Under the pieces are notes generated by a model that saw only the letters and a program-made list of their open reading frames with translations, was not told the DNA's origin and made no database searches. From Thermostichus lividus PCC 6715 (GTDB lineage: Bacteria; Cyanobacteriota; Cyanobacteriia; Thermosynechococcales; Thermosynechococcaceae), in NCBI RefSeq assembly GCF_002754935.1, contig NZ_CP018092.1:1860001-1924000 (forward strand): a stretch of 64,000 nt of DNA, read 5' to 3'. This document shows positions 26,182-34,297 of this stretch, piece by piece. Every line of letters starts with the position of its first letter. The stretch's first letter is position 1. Position numbers and translations under genes: made by a program.

Positions 26182-28089
26182 ATGTCCACGCTGTTTCAAG
26201 ATGAGTTTGCGGTGATTGTGGTGGGGGCTGGCCATGCAGGCTGTGAAGCGGCCTTGGCCACGGCACGCCTAGGCTGCCGCACCCTACTGCTGACTCTAAA
26301 TCTTGACAAAATTGCATGGCAACCCTGTAATCCAGCGGTGGGGGGGCCTGCCAAATCCCAATTAGTGCACGAAGTGGATGCCCTCGGTGGTGAAATTGGC
26401 CGCATCACCGATCGCACGTACTTGCAGAAACGCCTCTTGAATGCCTCCCGCGGGCCAGCGGTCTGGGCGCTGCGAGCACAAACCGACAAGCGTGAATACA
26501 GCGCCCTCATGAAGCAAATTGTCGAAAACCAGCCCAACCTCCTAGTGCGCGAAGGCATGGTTACCGACTTAATCTTAGATGGCAACGATAGTGTGATCGG
26601 CGTGGAAACCTACTTTGGTGTTGCCTTTCGCTGCCAAGCCGTCATTTTGACCACGGGAACGTTCCTCGGCGGGCGCATTTGGGTTGGCAATAAGTCTATG
26701 GCCGCCGGTCGCGCTGGCGAGTTTGCGGCAGAGGGGCTATCCCAAACCTTGGCACGACTGGGGTTTGAAGTGGATCGCCTGAAAACGGGTACCCCAGCAC
26801 GGGTCGATCGCCGCTCCGTGGACTACAGCAAAATGGAACCCCAGCCCCCCGATGAGCAGGTGCGCTGGTTTAGCTTTGATCCCAGCGTTTGGGTAGAGCG
26901 CCCTCAAGAACACTGCTACCTTACCCGTACCACCGCAGCAACCCACCAACTGATCCGCGAGAACCTGCACCTCACGCCAGTCTATGGCGGTTGGGTCGAT
27001 GCCAAAGGGCCGCGCTACTGCCCCAGCATTGAGGATAAAATTGTTCGCTTTGCCGATAAAGACAGCCACCAGATTTTTATTGAACCCGAAGGCCGCGACA
27101 CCCCTGAGCTTTACATTCAAGGGTTCTCAACCGGACTGCCGGAACCCCTACAACTGCAACTGCTGCGCACCCTCCCGGGGTTAGAGCACTGCATTATGCT
27201 GCGCCCCGCCTATGCGGTGGAGTATGATTACCTGCCGGCCACCCAGTGCTTTCCTACCCTGATGACTAAGAAAATTCAGGGGTTGTTTTGTGCAGGTCAG
27301 ATCAATGGCACCACGGGTTACGAAGAGGCTGCTGCCCAAGGAATTGTGGCGGGGATTAATGCGGCGCGGTTTGCCCAAGGCAAGCCCATGATCACGTTTC
27401 CACGGCAAGAAAGTTATATTGGCACCCTCATTGACGATCTGTGTACCAAAGAGCTGCGGGAGCCATACCGGATGCTCACCAGTCGTTCGGAGTATCGGTT
27501 GGTTTTGCGATCCGACAATGCCGATCAACGCCTGACCCCCCTAGGGTACGAGATTGGCTTGGTGTCTGAAGAACAGTGGCACATCTTTCAAGCCAAGCAA
27601 GAGCGCCTAAAGGCGGAACGTCAACGGCTGGAAACCACGCGTCTTAAAGCCCACGACCCCATAGGTGAGCAGATTGTGGCTGCCACCGGCCAAGGGATTA
27701 AAAGTGCCATTACCCTCGCTGATCTGCTGCGGCGATCGGGTGTCCATTACGAGGTGCTAGATCGCTATGGCTTGGGCAATGCCGATCTTGCCCCTCAGGA
27801 AAAAGAGGCGGTGGAAATTGCCATTAAGTATGCAGGCTATATTGAGCGGCAACAGCGGGAAATTGAGCAGATCGCTCGGCAGGAGCAACGGCCACTGCCA
27901 GCGGATTTAGATTACTTTGCCATTCCTACCCTTTCTATGGAGGCGCGAGAAAAACTGAGTGCCATTCGCCCCCTGACCCTAGGGCAAGCCTATCGCATTG
28001 GTGGGGTGAACCCCGCCGACATTAATGCCCTGCTTGTCTATTTAGAGGTGCAGCAGCAGCGGCAGTCGTTAGTAACGGTCAACGGGTAG
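26182..28089 (+). CDS. mnmG: tRNA uridine-5-carboxymethylaminomethyl modification enzyme MnmG (GidA)
   Basis: MnmG with MnmE installs the carboxymethylaminomethyl group on wobble U34 of tRNAs. The N-terminal FAD site [19 protein letters not shown] is intact, as are [11 protein letters not shown], the GTFLGG block and the [13 protein letters not shown] segment near residue 375. The C-terminal helical domain that meets MnmE is present. The length of 635 residues is normal. It follows the YggT gene by 11 bp and ureD begins 6 bp after its stop. Confidence 0.96.
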   Translation: MSTLFQDEFAVIVVGAGHAGCEAALATARLGCRTLLLTLNLDKIAWQPCNPAVGGPAKSQLVHEVDALGGEIGRITDRTYLQKRLLNASRGPAVWALRAQTDKREYSALMKQIVENQPNLLVREGMVTDLILDGNDSVIGVETYFGVAFRCQAVILTTGTFLGGRIWVGNKSMAAGRAGEFAAEGLSQTLARLGFEVDRLKTGTPARVDRRSVDYSKMEPQPPDEQVRWFSFDPSVWVERPQEHCYLTRTTAATHQLIRENLHLTPVYGGWVDAKGPRYCPSIEDKIVRFADKDSHQIFIEPEGRDTPELYIQGFSTGLPEPLQLQLLRTLPGLEHCIMLRPAYAVEYDYLPATQCFPTLMTKKIQGLFCAGQINGTTGYEEAAAQGIVAGINAARFAQGKPMITFPRQESYIGTLIDDLCTKELREPYRMLTSRSEYRLVLRSDNADQRLTPLGYEIGLVSEEQWHIFQAKQERLKAERQRLETTRLKAHDPIGEQIVAATGQGIKSAITLADLLRRSGVHYEVLDRYGLGNADLAPQEKEAVEIAIKYAGYIERQQREIEQIARQEQRPLPADLDYFAIPTLSMEAREKLSAIRPLTLGQAYRIGGVNPADINALLVYLEVQQQRQSLVTVNG

Positions 28090-28095
28090 CGATGC

Positions 28096-28914
28096 GTGGC
28101 AGGATGGCTTGGTGAACTGGAGTTAGCCTACGCTTGGCAGCAGGGACGCACTGTTGCCTGTCGTACCTATGCGTCAGCACCCCTGAAACTACAGCGCTCC
28201 TTTTATCCCGAAGGGGGGCACATTTGCCATAATGTGCTGCTCCATATGGCTGGCGGCTATGTGGGGGGCGATCGCCTTCAGCAAACCATTACGTTGCAGC
28301 CCCACTGCCATGCCCTCATTACCACCGCTGCTGCGGCCAAGGTGTATGGTCGTGCCCAGCAGCCAGTGGACAACCGGGTTCACTGTCATATTGGTGAGGG
28401 AGCCTCCCTAGAATGGCTGCCCCAAGAAACCATTGTCTTTAATGGTGCTCAGTATCGCCACCAGTTGCATATTGAACTGGCCACCACGGCCCAAGTTTGC
28501 CTTTGGGAGATGACCCGCTTTGGCCGCACGGCTCGCGGTGAAGCATTTTTAACAGGACACTGGCGATCGCACATCGACGTGTGGCAGGCAGGCGTTCCCC
28601 TCTGGATTGATCGCCAACACCTCGACGGAACACTCTGCACCGCCTTGAATGGCTTGGCAGGGCGTACCCTTGTGGGCACCCTAGCATGGATTGGCACCAC
28701 CGTGACACCAGACCAGATCATGGCACTGCGGGAATTGGCCAGCCCTTTCCAAGGAGAGCTAGGGGTCACTCGCCTCATTCGGGGCGTGGTGTGCCGGTAT
28801 CGAGGGCACTCAACCCCAGAGTTACGGCAGTGGTTTATGGCCGCTTGGCACCTGCTGCGGCAAACTCTGCACCCAGATCAGCCTCGCCATCATCCACGGG
28901 TGTGGCCGTTGTGA
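28096..28914 (+). CDS. ureD: urease accessory protein UreD
   Basis: UreD, with UreF and UreG, delivers nickel to urease. Family features are YPEGGHICHNVLLHMAGGYVGGDRL near the start (given here as two blocks in the protein, about residues 35-58), TTAAAAKVYG, the LEWLPQETIVFNGA block and the acidic/aromatic LWEMTRFGR. The start is a GTG; no in-frame ATG is closer. At 272 residues it is complete. It stands alone: no urease structural genes are in the window, so it must work with genes elsewhere. It is followed by element 2. Confidence 0.93.
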   Translation: MAGWLGELELAYAWQQGRTVACRTYASAPLKLQRSFYPEGGHICHNVLLHMAGGYVGGDRLQQTITLQPHCHALITTAAAAKVYGRAQQPVDNRVHCHIGEGASLEWLPQETIVFNGAQYRHQLHIELATTAQVCLWEMTRFGRTARGEAFLTGHWRSHIDVWQAGVPLWIDRQHLDGTLCTALNGLAGRTLVGTLAWIGTTVTPDQIMALRELASPFQGELGVTRLIRGVVCRYRGHSTPELRQWFMAAWHLLRQTLHPDQPRHHPRVWPL

Positions 28915-28976
28915 GGGGATTGCGCCAGTGATATACTCCGGACACTCATGCTGACGCATAGCGTGTGGGCTGCTCA

Positions 28977-29202
28977 GTAAACTACTCCCAGCTAAAGCAG
29001 GGAGCTTTTAGTAGCCCTGCAGTTAGCAAGCCAACCACGAGCCTCTGGGGTGGTTTACAACACCCCCAATCGACCGTTACCAGTGCCTTAAACAACCGTT
29101 TCTGGTGTCCGCAGTACAATTATAACCTAAGGCAACTAAAGTTGCTAAAGGAGCTTTCCTCCCCGCACTGAAGTACGGGGCTTCCAGCCATACCCGATGT
29201 GA
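28977..29202 (-). mobile_element. element 2, copy A: 226-bp IS200/IS605-like miniature element
   Basis: This stretch is an almost exact inverted copy of 39578-39803; both are 226 bp and differ at very few bases. One end has a hairpin with CTCCCTGC/GCAGGGAG and closes with GTAGTTTAC. The other end has a second hairpin (CCCCGCACTG..GTACGGGG) next to ATCGGGTA, preceded by TCAC. Sub-terminal hairpins without terminal inverted repeats suggest a non-autonomous IS200/IS605 derivative. The GTAGTTTAC end is shared with the TnpB remnant that finishes at 31030, so both may belong to one family. No protein is encoded. The rest of the gap from 28915 to 29286 holds nothing I recognise. Confidence 0.75.
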
Positions 29203-29286
29203 TCACGGTCAATCGTTAAACCACTGGATAGCCTGCACTCTATCCACTTCGGATGAGCCTCGGGAGTCATGGCACTGACACGCAGT

Positions 29287-30621
29287 CTAGGCGCGCTGAC
29301 CCCACGGCCCCCAAATGGCAAAGGTCATCCCCGGATGGTAGAGGTTGACAAACATCGTCTGACCATCGGGAGAAAAGCAGACTCCCGCCAGTTCTTGATC
29401 GTTGAGAGCATTCTGGGCAAAGGGGTAGATTTCTCCTTGAGGAGTAATGCCAACTAGGCGTTTGTTGCTGGAGTCCCCATCTTCGCAGCAGAAGAGATCC
29501 CCCCACGGTGCCATAACAAGGTTGTCGGGATAGTCCAAAATATTTTTTCCGGGAGACTCCACAAACAGTTCAATCGTACCGCCGTCATTAGTTGTAGAGC
29601 CTGGACGGTACCGCCAAATTTGCCCTAGGCGTTTGTCGCCGCCACTGGTGGCTGTGAAATAAAACTCGCCGTTGTGGTAGCATAGTCCTTCCCCACGGAC
29701 AAACTGGGCTGCCCCGCGGTCATTGCCTTGATAACGGACGGTGTCCACGGCAGGGTCTGGCTCAGGAATAGTGACCCACTCGACTTCAAAGGGTTTGCGT
29801 AGGGGAAAGTCGCTGCCAGTGTTGATTTTGGGATAGCGTTTAATTTTGAGGGCTTGGAGCATTCCCCCCGCTGCTAGCTGCCTAGGCTCCTTGGGGATAA
29901 ACCGATAGAAGAGGCTGTCGCCGCGATCTTCTGTTTGATAGATGATGTTGGTTTTTGGATCGATGGCGATCGCTTCGTGTTGAAAGCGACCCATGGCTTT
30001 GAGGGGCACCGGAGTCACTGGGCCTTGAGCAGTAATGGGGACTTCAAAGTTATAGCCGTGGCGTTTTTGCACAGGGCCTCGGTTGGCTGGGTTTTCGGGG
30101 GTGGCAATGGTTTCTTCGCAGCTAATCCAACTGCCCCAGAGAGTTGTGCCGCCAGCGCAGTTGCGGGAGGTACCTGCCAAGGACACATAGTGGCGCAGCA
30201 GTTGCCGATCCTTGCTCACTATTAGAGTGGTGGTGCCCCCGGGGGCAATGGGGTCATACATTTTATCTTTGGCAGCAACAACGCCTTGGAAACTACGGGG
30301 CAGTCCGGGATAGACTTCATGATTGCGCACCAAAATTGTTGACCCATCCGGCCCCGGAAAAGCCGCCATACCATCGTGGCAGGTGGGAACAGGGTTACCA
30401 TCACTGAGGCGATCGCCTAGCCTAGAAAAGACTCGATATTGAAACCCTGCCGGTAGATGCAGCAGCCCCTGAGGATCTTTAACCAAGGATCCAAACCCCC
30501 GACCTGCGACGGAACGACCTTCGGCAGCACGCTGGTAGAGCAGTTGTAGCCCTTGGGGAAATAACGTTAAGCCGACCCCTGTGGCCGCTAACGTAAGAAA
30601 TCGGCGACGTTGCAAACTCAT
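29287..30621 (-). CDS. PhoX-like phosphatase (DUF839), Tat-exported
   Basis: This 444-residue protein has a twin-arginine signal (RRRFLTLAATG, residues 5-15) and the PhoX/DUF839 beta-propeller blocks VRNHEVYPG, GGTTTLIV, NCAGGTTLWGSWISCEET, FQHEAIAID and TEDRGDSLFYRF. PhoX enzymes are calcium/iron-dependent alkaline phosphatases that scavenge phosphate in the periplasm. The Cys and acidic residues of the CAGG...SCEE block fit the metal centre. Phosphatase activity is inferred from the family. No Pho-box was recognised upstream. Its start borders the region with the barrel and TnpB remnants. Confidence 0.87.
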   Translation of the reverse strand: MSLQRRRFLTLAATGVGLTLFPQGLQLLYQRAAEGRSVAGRGFGSLVKDPQGLLHLPAGFQYRVFSRLGDRLSDGNPVPTCHDGMAAFPGPDGSTILVRNHEVYPGLPRSFQGVVAAKDKMYDPIAPGGTTTLIVSKDRQLLRHYVSLAGTSRNCAGGTTLWGSWISCEETIATPENPANRGPVQKRHGYNFEVPITAQGPVTPVPLKAMGRFQHEAIAIDPKTNIIYQTEDRGDSLFYRFIPKEPRQLAAGGMLQALKIKRYPKINTGSDFPLRKPFEVEWVTIPEPDPAVDTVRYQGNDRGAAQFVRGEGLCYHNGEFYFTATSGGDKRLGQIWRYRPGSTTNDGGTIELFVESPGKNILDYPDNLVMAPWGDLFCCEDGDSSNKRLVGITPQGEIYPFAQNALNDQELAGVCFSPDGQTMFVNLYHPGMTFAIWGPWGQRA

Positions 30622-30650
30622 GGTTTATTTTAAACTCTCTGTAAGCTAGA

Positions 30651-30816
30651 CTACACAGGCACCATCAGTGCTCCCCTTTGTCTTACCGTGAATCCCCAAT
30701 CAATTTCAAGCTTGAGTCGCCCGCTTAGCAACTGCTGCTGAAGACCTAGGGCGATCGCGCCCATCGAGAGTTTATCGTCAACCCTCGCTACACCTCGAAA
30801 ACCTGTCATTGTTGCA
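30651..30816 (-). pseudogene. possible C-terminal fragment of an outer-membrane beta-barrel protein
   Basis: Reading leftward, about 55 codons are open, ending in a stop at 30651-30653. The alternating pattern (LSMGAIALGLQQQLLSG, then LKLEIDWGFTV) resembles the last strands of ShlB/FhaC-type outer-membrane barrels. There is no upstream continuation: the frame meets the TnpB remnant. I take it as debris left by insertions, at low confidence. Confidence 0.3.
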
Positions 30817-30818
30817 AC

Positions 30819-31030
30819 GTGATAGGTCATCGGCAGGGCAAAACGTTTGCGTGCCTGAACGTGTCCTGCGGCTGGATAGGAGATGCTGATGTGAATGGAG
30901 CGAAAAATATTGCTACTTTGGGGGGGCTTGTAAACATCCCTAGAGGCTCCGAGATACTGTCCTGCTCATGGCAGGATGTTGTCTTGAGGGCTGCTGAAAG
31001 CCCCGTCCTCTATCGGGCGAGGTAGTTTAC
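30819..31030 (+). pseudogene. tnpB: TnpB C-terminal remnant with IS605-type right end
   Basis: An open frame of 68 codons encodes only the C-terminus of a TnpB (IS200/IS605-family RNA-guided nuclease). It has the second half of the zinc ribbon (CLNVSCGW) and the last RuvC aspartate in GDADVNGAKNIA. The bulk of the protein, including the first two catalytic residues, is gone. The DNA after the conserved part folds into several hairpins (CCTGC..GCAGG near 30961-30977 and GCCCCGTCC..GGGCGAGG near 31000-31020) and ends GTAGTTTAC at 31030, as expected of the right end that also encodes the omega-RNA scaffold in active relatives. It abuts the truncated vanY gene. Confidence 0.7.
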
Positions 31031-31091
31031 GGATAGGTTTCCGCAGTGGCCACACCGGTTGTAGCTCGATAAAGAAGCCAGTCGCGATTCC

Positions 31092-32015
31092 ATGGTTCAA
31101 ATTGCTAGTTATGGTCGAGGAGACTATCAACGCTACGAATATCTCCATCGAGATGCGGCTAACGCCTTAATGAAAATGATTAGTGCAGCAAGGGATGAAG
31201 GGGTGTGGATTGTCCCGGTCTCTGGGTTTCGCGACATAGAACGACAAACTCTCCTCTGGCAAGATCAAATACAACGGCAGGGTTCAGAGGAACTAGCTGC
31301 CCGATTAAGTGCCCCTCCGGGTTATAGCGAGCACCACACAGGCTACTCCATTGACCTTGCCGACGGTTCCCGGCCAACGCAAGATGATATTACCCTTCGA
31401 TTTATAGGAGTGATGTGGGCGGGCTAAAACCCCTCCGCTTTAGCGAGGGGATACAGCCAACTCAGGGGGCTTTAGCCCTCTCTATGTGTTAAACTAGAGA
31501 CGTGGAAAGTAGGCGTATCAACTACGCGAAGAAACATCCTAGTACGGAGAAATCCCGGCAAGTAAGTCACTACCGCTTTGGCGGCAAGCCTAAACCACTG
31601 CAAGCAATGGCAGGATGTTGAGCGTATCGAATTGGCTAGTGTTGAAAAGCGCGAAACCACGAACCGAAACATAAACGTAGTCCCAATAGCAGAAATGCTT
31701 GAGGTGAGTAGGGGGTCTTTGACTGCCCCCACCCGCATTAAGTTGTGGGTGACAGCTCAAGGGAAAAGCGAAGCAACGCGGCTTCAGCCCGTTGCGTAGC
31801 ATCCTTTGGGAATCCCCTCTCTTTCAAGGAGGGGAGAAGTCAACAATACCAAGGCCTTTGAGTGGCTGAACAGTCATGGTCGTGAGTTTGGTTTTGAGCT
31901 TTCATTTCCCGAAAATAACCGCCAAGGAGTGATGTACGAACCTTGGCATTGGCGATTTGTCGGCACTCCGGAGGCAGAAGCTGTGTTTAGAGCCGCTCGG
32001 CCAAGATTTCGGTAA
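31092..32015 (+). pseudogene. VanY-type D-Ala-D-Ala carboxypeptidase, split by element 1
   Basis: The first fragment (31092-31403) carries SGFRDIERQ and the metal-binding SEHHTGYSIDLAD. The second (31839-32015) carries TKAFEWLNSHGREFGFELS and EPWHWRFVG with the remaining catalytic Glu and zinc His. Together they make a VanY/DacB-type peptidoglycan carboxypeptidase core of about 163 residues. The 435-bp element 1 copy lies between them; removing 31404-31838 joins them exactly in frame (CGA TTT then GTC AAC). The 5' end is also damaged: upstream codons stay coding-like for about nine residues, meet a TAG at 31062, and then run into the TnpB right end, so any signal peptide is lost. The gene is dead as it stands. 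Confidence 0.85.
31404..31838 (-). mobile_element. element 1, copy B: 435-bp element inside vanY
   Basis: This is an inverted, nearly identical copy of 9839-10273. In its own orientation it follows TTGAC, starts TTCTC and ends CCTAT. The flanking gene gives the exact boundaries, because excision between TTGAC and AAATCG restores the vanY reading frame. It has the same internal hairpins as copy A and no intact transposase. The few base differences from copy A suggest recent movement. Confidence 0.85.
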
Positions 32016-32053
32016 TGTTTGTAACGTGGCAGCCATAATACCCCTATGCAATG

Positions 32054-32881
32054 TCAGGTACCCCTATTCAAAGTGTTTGGAAGAATATAGGCTGAGAAAA
32101 ATTTGCCAAGACTAGTGTTGGCACTTACTAATGTATGAAATGTACGGTGGCTGGTATCTTCATTGGTGGTGAGGGGAAATGGTTTTTGCCCTAGCATCGG
32201 AGCATTCAGCCAGCGCCAGTCTGCTCCCGCTGCGTGGAGAATTGGCCAAGCTGGGGCAATATCCCAGATGTGGGGGGTGCGCTCCACCGCACCAAGGGTA
32301 TAGCCCACCGCTACAGTTAACAGGTTGTAGCTGGCAGACCCCAACATGCGAATTTTGCACGGAAACGATCGCTTGAGAACCTCAGTGCTGCGGGCACAAA
32401 GGCTAAAAAACGCATGCTGGTTAGGCTCAGCTACCTTCACTCCGATTCGCTGCCCATTCAAAAATGCCCCATTGGGGTGGCCGGGGGCATGATAATAGCC
32501 GTGGAAGGTTTGTCCTAGGGGTGGAGCATGGACATAGCCAAAGATCGGCATGCCTTGATAGAGTAAACTCAGGGCAATGCACCAGATCGGCAACCCATGG
32601 CTATAGTTGGTCGTGCCATCGATGGGGTCAATAATCCAGCACCATGGCTCACCTTGATAGGTGTGGTTGCCTTCCTCAGTCAGATAAGCATGGGTTGGAA
32701 ACACCTCCTGAAGAAGTTCACGGATTTTTTGGTCTGCCCACAGATCCGCGCGGGTCACTAAGCTGCCGTCGGCTTTGTGCTCTATAGAAGACTGCCCTGC
32801 CCATTCCATCAGACGGGGGGCAACAATGGTTTGCATCTGCGCGCAGGTCTCTAGAACATCGTTCCAAAATTCAGGCGTCAC
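32054..32881 (-). CDS. inositol monophosphatase-family phosphatase
   Basis: This 275-residue, Mg2+-dependent phosphatase has the metal-binding DPIDGTTNYSHG near residue 85, an upstream TEEG (Glu near 70), and the C-terminal WDIAPAWPILHAAG motif. The family includes SuhB/IMPase, histidinol-phosphate phosphatase and 3'-phosphoadenylyl phosphatase, and the sequence does not decide between them. There is no signal peptide. It is 12 bp downstream of asnS and probably co-transcribed with it. Confidence 0.88.
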   Translation of the reverse strand: MTPEFWNDVLETCAQMQTIVAPRLMEWAGQSSIEHKADGSLVTRADLWADQKIRELLQEVFPTHAYLTEEGNHTYQGEPWCWIIDPIDGTTNYSHGLPIWCIALSLLYQGMPIFGYVHAPPLGQTFHGYYHAPGHPNGAFLNGQRIGVKVAEPNQHAFFSLCARSTEVLKRSFPCKIRMLGSASYNLLTVAVGYTLGAVERTPHIWDIAPAWPILHAAGADWRWLNAPMLGQKPFPLTTNEDTSHRTFHTLVSANTSLGKFFSAYILPNTLNRGT

Positions 32882-32893
32882 AAACAGGGTTCC

Positions 32894-34282
32894 TCAAAAC
32901 TCGGCATTGCCGGGGGTGCGGGGAAAGGGAATGACATCGCGGATGTTATCCATTCCTGTCATAAATTGCACTAGGCGCTCAAAACCTAACCCAAATCCGG
33001 CGTGGGGGACGCTGCCAAAGCGGCGCAAGTCCAAGTACCACCAGTAGGGCGCTGGATCTAGCCCCTGCTCGGTAATCCGGCTGTGCAACACATCGTAGCG
33101 TTCCTCCCGCTGGGAACCACCAATAATTTCGCCAATTTTGGGGGCAAGCACATCCATGGCCGCGACGGTCTTACCATCGTCATTCAAGCGCATATAAAAG
33201 GCTTTGATGTTAGCAGGGTAGTCATAGACAATGACCGGACGGCGGCAGTACTCTTCGGCAAGGTAGCGCTCGTGCTCTGATTGCAGATCTAGACCCCACG
33301 CCACTGGAAACTCGAAGGGACGACCACTGCTTTCTAACAGGTGAATGGCTTCGGTATAACTCAAGCGGGCAAAGGCTTGGCTCGCCATCTGCTGTGCTGT
33401 GGCCATGACGGTGTTGTCCACCCGCTCCTGAAAGAAGACCAGATCCTCGGGACAGTGCTCAAGGACGTAGCGAAACACATATTGCAAGAAGGCTTCAGCC
33501 AGATCCATATCCCCTTGCAGATCACAGAAGGCCATCTCTGGCTCCACCATCCAAAATTCGGCTAGGTGGCGCGAGGTATTAGAATTTTCAGCCCGAAAGG
33601 TTGGTCCAAAGGTATAGACCTGACTAAAGGCAGTGGCCATGATTTCTGCCTCTAGTTGGCCACTTACGGTGAGGTAGGCATGGCGACCAAAGAAGTCTTG
33701 GCTAAAGTCCACCGCTCCCGTAGGCGTTCTGGGTGGGGCGGCTAGATTCAGGCTCGTGACGGTAAAGAGTTCTCCGGCTCCTTCGCAGTCGCTGGCGGTA
33801 ATAATGGGGGTGTGCACCCAGAGAAAGCCCCGTTCTTGAAAGAATTGATGAATGGCGGTAGCACAAGCATTGCGGATGCGCATCACGGCACCGATAGTGT
33901 TGGTGCGGGGGCGCAAGTGACTAATGGTGCGCAAAAACTCAAAGCTATGGCGTTTCTTTTGCAGGGGATAGGTGTCGGGATCCGCTGTGCCCCACACATG
34001 GATATGACTGGCGTGGAGTTCAATCCGTTGGTTTTTACCGGGGGAAGGGACAAGCTCACCGCTAAATTCAGCAGCGGCTCCTGTGGTTAAGTGCTTGATC
34101 AGGTCGGCGTATCCCTCAAGCGTGTGGGGAATCACTACCTGCAAGCCCGCTAGCAATGAGCCATCGTTGACGTTAACAAAGGTGCATTCCTTCAGTTCTC
34201 GTTTGGTGCGAATCCAGCCTTTGACGGTGACCTGAGTGCCAGCTTCGCCGTGGCGGACAATCTCACAAATGCGTTGTTGCAT
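32894..34282 (-). CDS. asnS: asparaginyl-tRNA synthetase
   Basis: This class IIb aminoacyl-tRNA synthetase charges tRNA-Asn. The N-terminal OB-fold anticodon-binding domain (about 1-115) includes [23 protein letters not shown] in two adjoining blocks. Class II motif 2 appears as [21 protein letters not shown] (split here as FRAENSNTS and [11 protein letters not shown]) and motif 3 as [12 protein letters not shown] near the C-terminus. The ending [14 protein letters not shown] is typical of AsnRS. At 462 residues it is full length. It lies 15 bp downstream of mutS2. Confidence 0.96.
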   Translation of the reverse strand: MQQRICEIVRHGEAGTQVTVKGWIRTKRELKECTFVNVNDGSLLAGLQVVIPHTLEGYADLIKHLTTGAAAEFSGELVPSPGKNQRIELHASHIHVWGTADPDTYPLQKKRHSFEFLRTISHLRPRTNTIGAVMRIRNACATAIHQFFQERGFLWVHTPIITASDCEGAGELFTVTSLNLAAPPRTPTGAVDFSQDFFGRHAYLTVSGQLEAEIMATAFSQVYTFGPTFRAENSNTSRHLAEFWMVEPEMAFCDLQGDMDLAEAFLQYVFRYVLEHCPEDLVFFQERVDNTVMATAQQMASQAFARLSYTEAIHLLESSGRPFEFPVAWGLDLQSEHERYLAEEYCRRPVIVYDYPANIKAFYMRLNDDGKTVAAMDVLAPKIGEIIGGSQREERYDVLHSRITEQGLDPAPYWWYLDLRRFGSVPHAGFGLGFERLVQFMTGMDNIRDVIPFPRTPGNAEF

Positions 34283-34297
34283 GGTCTATTTGCTCTC

